A stretch of 5,398 nucleotides of DNA from JBJKRF01 sp046704785 (GTDB taxonomy: Bacteria > Chloroflexota > Anaerolineae > Anaerolineales > Villigracilaceae): contig JBJKRF010000116.1 in the NCBI GenBank assembly GCA_046704785.1, positions 1 to 5,398 of the forward strand. Reading direction: 5' to 3'. The notes beneath the pieces were generated by a model that was not told where the DNA came from, searched no databases, and was given only the letters and a program-made list of their open reading frames with translations. Position numbers and translations under genes: made by a program. This document shows positions 5,095 to 5,398 of this stretch, piece after piece. Within the stretch, counting starts at the first letter, position 1. Each line of letters opens with the position of its first letter.

Positions 5095-5272
5095 TTCGTT
5101 CATAATTTCCAGTTCTTAGCTGCTCACGAAGAGTATTAGGCTTTAATTGAAGCCCTTCTGCTCAGTCTTTGAACCAGTCCGATTCAAGAAATTTTTCGAC
5201 ATCTGAACGTTCTTTGGGATCTTCCCAATCGTCAATTGCTTTCAACAAAATAGCGCCCATTAATCTTTCCAT
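5069..5272 (-). pseudogene. Small phage/plasmid-type protein gene broken by an in-frame TGA
   Basis: From ATG 5272 the frame reads MERLMGAILLKAIDDWEDP, then a charged part to FLESDWFKD, and stops at TGA (5164-5162) after 36 codons. The same frame then runs for 30 more codons, AEGLQLKPNTLREQLRTGNY and RINIRASYR, to TAA at 5071-5069. The joined 67-codon product looks like one small protein of a type common on phages and mobile elements (an AI-x-D helix, then FL-x-S-x-W-F, then a short helical tail; recalled, not searched). A Trp codon (TGG) would fit naturally where TGA stands. The ATG begins on the innermost base of the right repeat, so its leader is repeat sequence with no good Shine-Dalgarno. 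Elsewhere in the window TGA ends genes normally, so a nonsense mutation is likelier than a recoded genome. Confidence 0.5.
5139..5154. other. 16-bp near-palindrome inside the broken small gene
   Basis: GGCTTTAATTGAAGCC matches its reverse complement at 14 of 16 bases. It lies just past the internal TGA on the minus strand and could form a weak hairpin after the 36-codon product. The stem is short, so a terminator role is doubtful. Confidence 0.3.
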
Positions 5273-5398
5273 TTTTGGCACGGTTCAGATGTGAGAAAAA
5301 GCACCTTTACAAATTAGAGACAGGTAGCCACTGAACGGATAAGATTAAGTTGTTGTACAAAACTTATCAGACAAGAGGCTACCTGCGATGACAGTTTA
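5272..5398. repeat. Right terminal inverted repeat, 127 bp
   Basis: Exact reverse complement of 1-127, including the dyad (here at 5321-5385). On this side the inward gene is the broken small minus-strand gene, so both repeats lie directly upstream of inward-reading frames. The shared sequence might therefore supply leader or promoter sequence to both ends, although I see no convincing -35/-10 pair in it. Confidence 0.95.

Noticed and set aside
4991..5101. Minus-strand 34-codon frame starting MNESIF
   Set aside because: It has no good Shine-Dalgarno, and in its upstream part the alternative minus frame reads as the natural end of the 67-codon gene.
5199..5208. A further 10-base copy of ACATCTGAAC from the terminal repeat
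   Set aside because: It is short, lies inside codons of the broken small gene, and has no flanking similarity; chance is enough.

Overview
The window looks like a small fragment, or a whole small element, from a GC-rich bacterium. The best guess is Chloroflexota (Anaerolineae-like). That rests mainly on the SSB, whose MRYTPSGKAVTNFSVAV core, GGPRIWTKQDG segment and acidic NIPF tip look like Chloroflexota SSBs, and on the CpaB/CpaE/CpaF (Tad pilus) set. Taxonomy is an inference. The most striking large-scale feature is that the two ends are perfect inverted copies of each other over 127 bp (1-127 and 5272-5398). Each copy carries an interrupted dyad. The figure of 127 also equals a common assembler k-mer length, so the outer edge of the repeat may be set by assembly.

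Layout. 1-127: AT-rich inverted repeat. 111-1441: GC-rich Tad genes, a nearly complete CpaB/RcpC-like protein overlapping by ATGA with a short CpaE/TadZ-like remnant. 1456-1539: a palindromic repeat built from CACGAAG heptamers. 1553-3211: one uninterrupted frame that joins a CpaF/TadA-like secretion ATPase (lacking its P-loop and C-terminus), a SWIM zinc-finger segment and a full SSB, which also has its own ribosome binding site and ATG. 3233-3265: a strong hairpin. 3285-4424: a full DnaN sliding clamp. 4440-4682: a shortened DUF6876-like protein. From about 4680 the base composition turns AT-rich. This right-hand part holds a perfect 12-bp hairpin and a 43-codon minus-strand gene with a very strong Shine-Dalgarno. 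It also holds a weak 50-codon plus-strand frame and a minus-strand small gene broken by an in-frame TGA, whose ATG begins on the last base of the right repeat.

How it fits together. The GC-rich part reads as one plus-strand array: pilus or secretion genes followed by replication accessories (SSB, clamp). Both pilus NTPases have lost the part with the nucleotide-binding P-loop, and each loss keeps the reading frame. I see no transposase, integrase, Rep protein or polymerase. The simplest reading is a deletion derivative of a larger mobile element, kept between inverted repeats, with SSB, clamp and a few small genes intact. A novel function is not shown by the sequence. The points most worth checking are the inverted ends, the P-loop-free fusion, and the small AT-rich genes.
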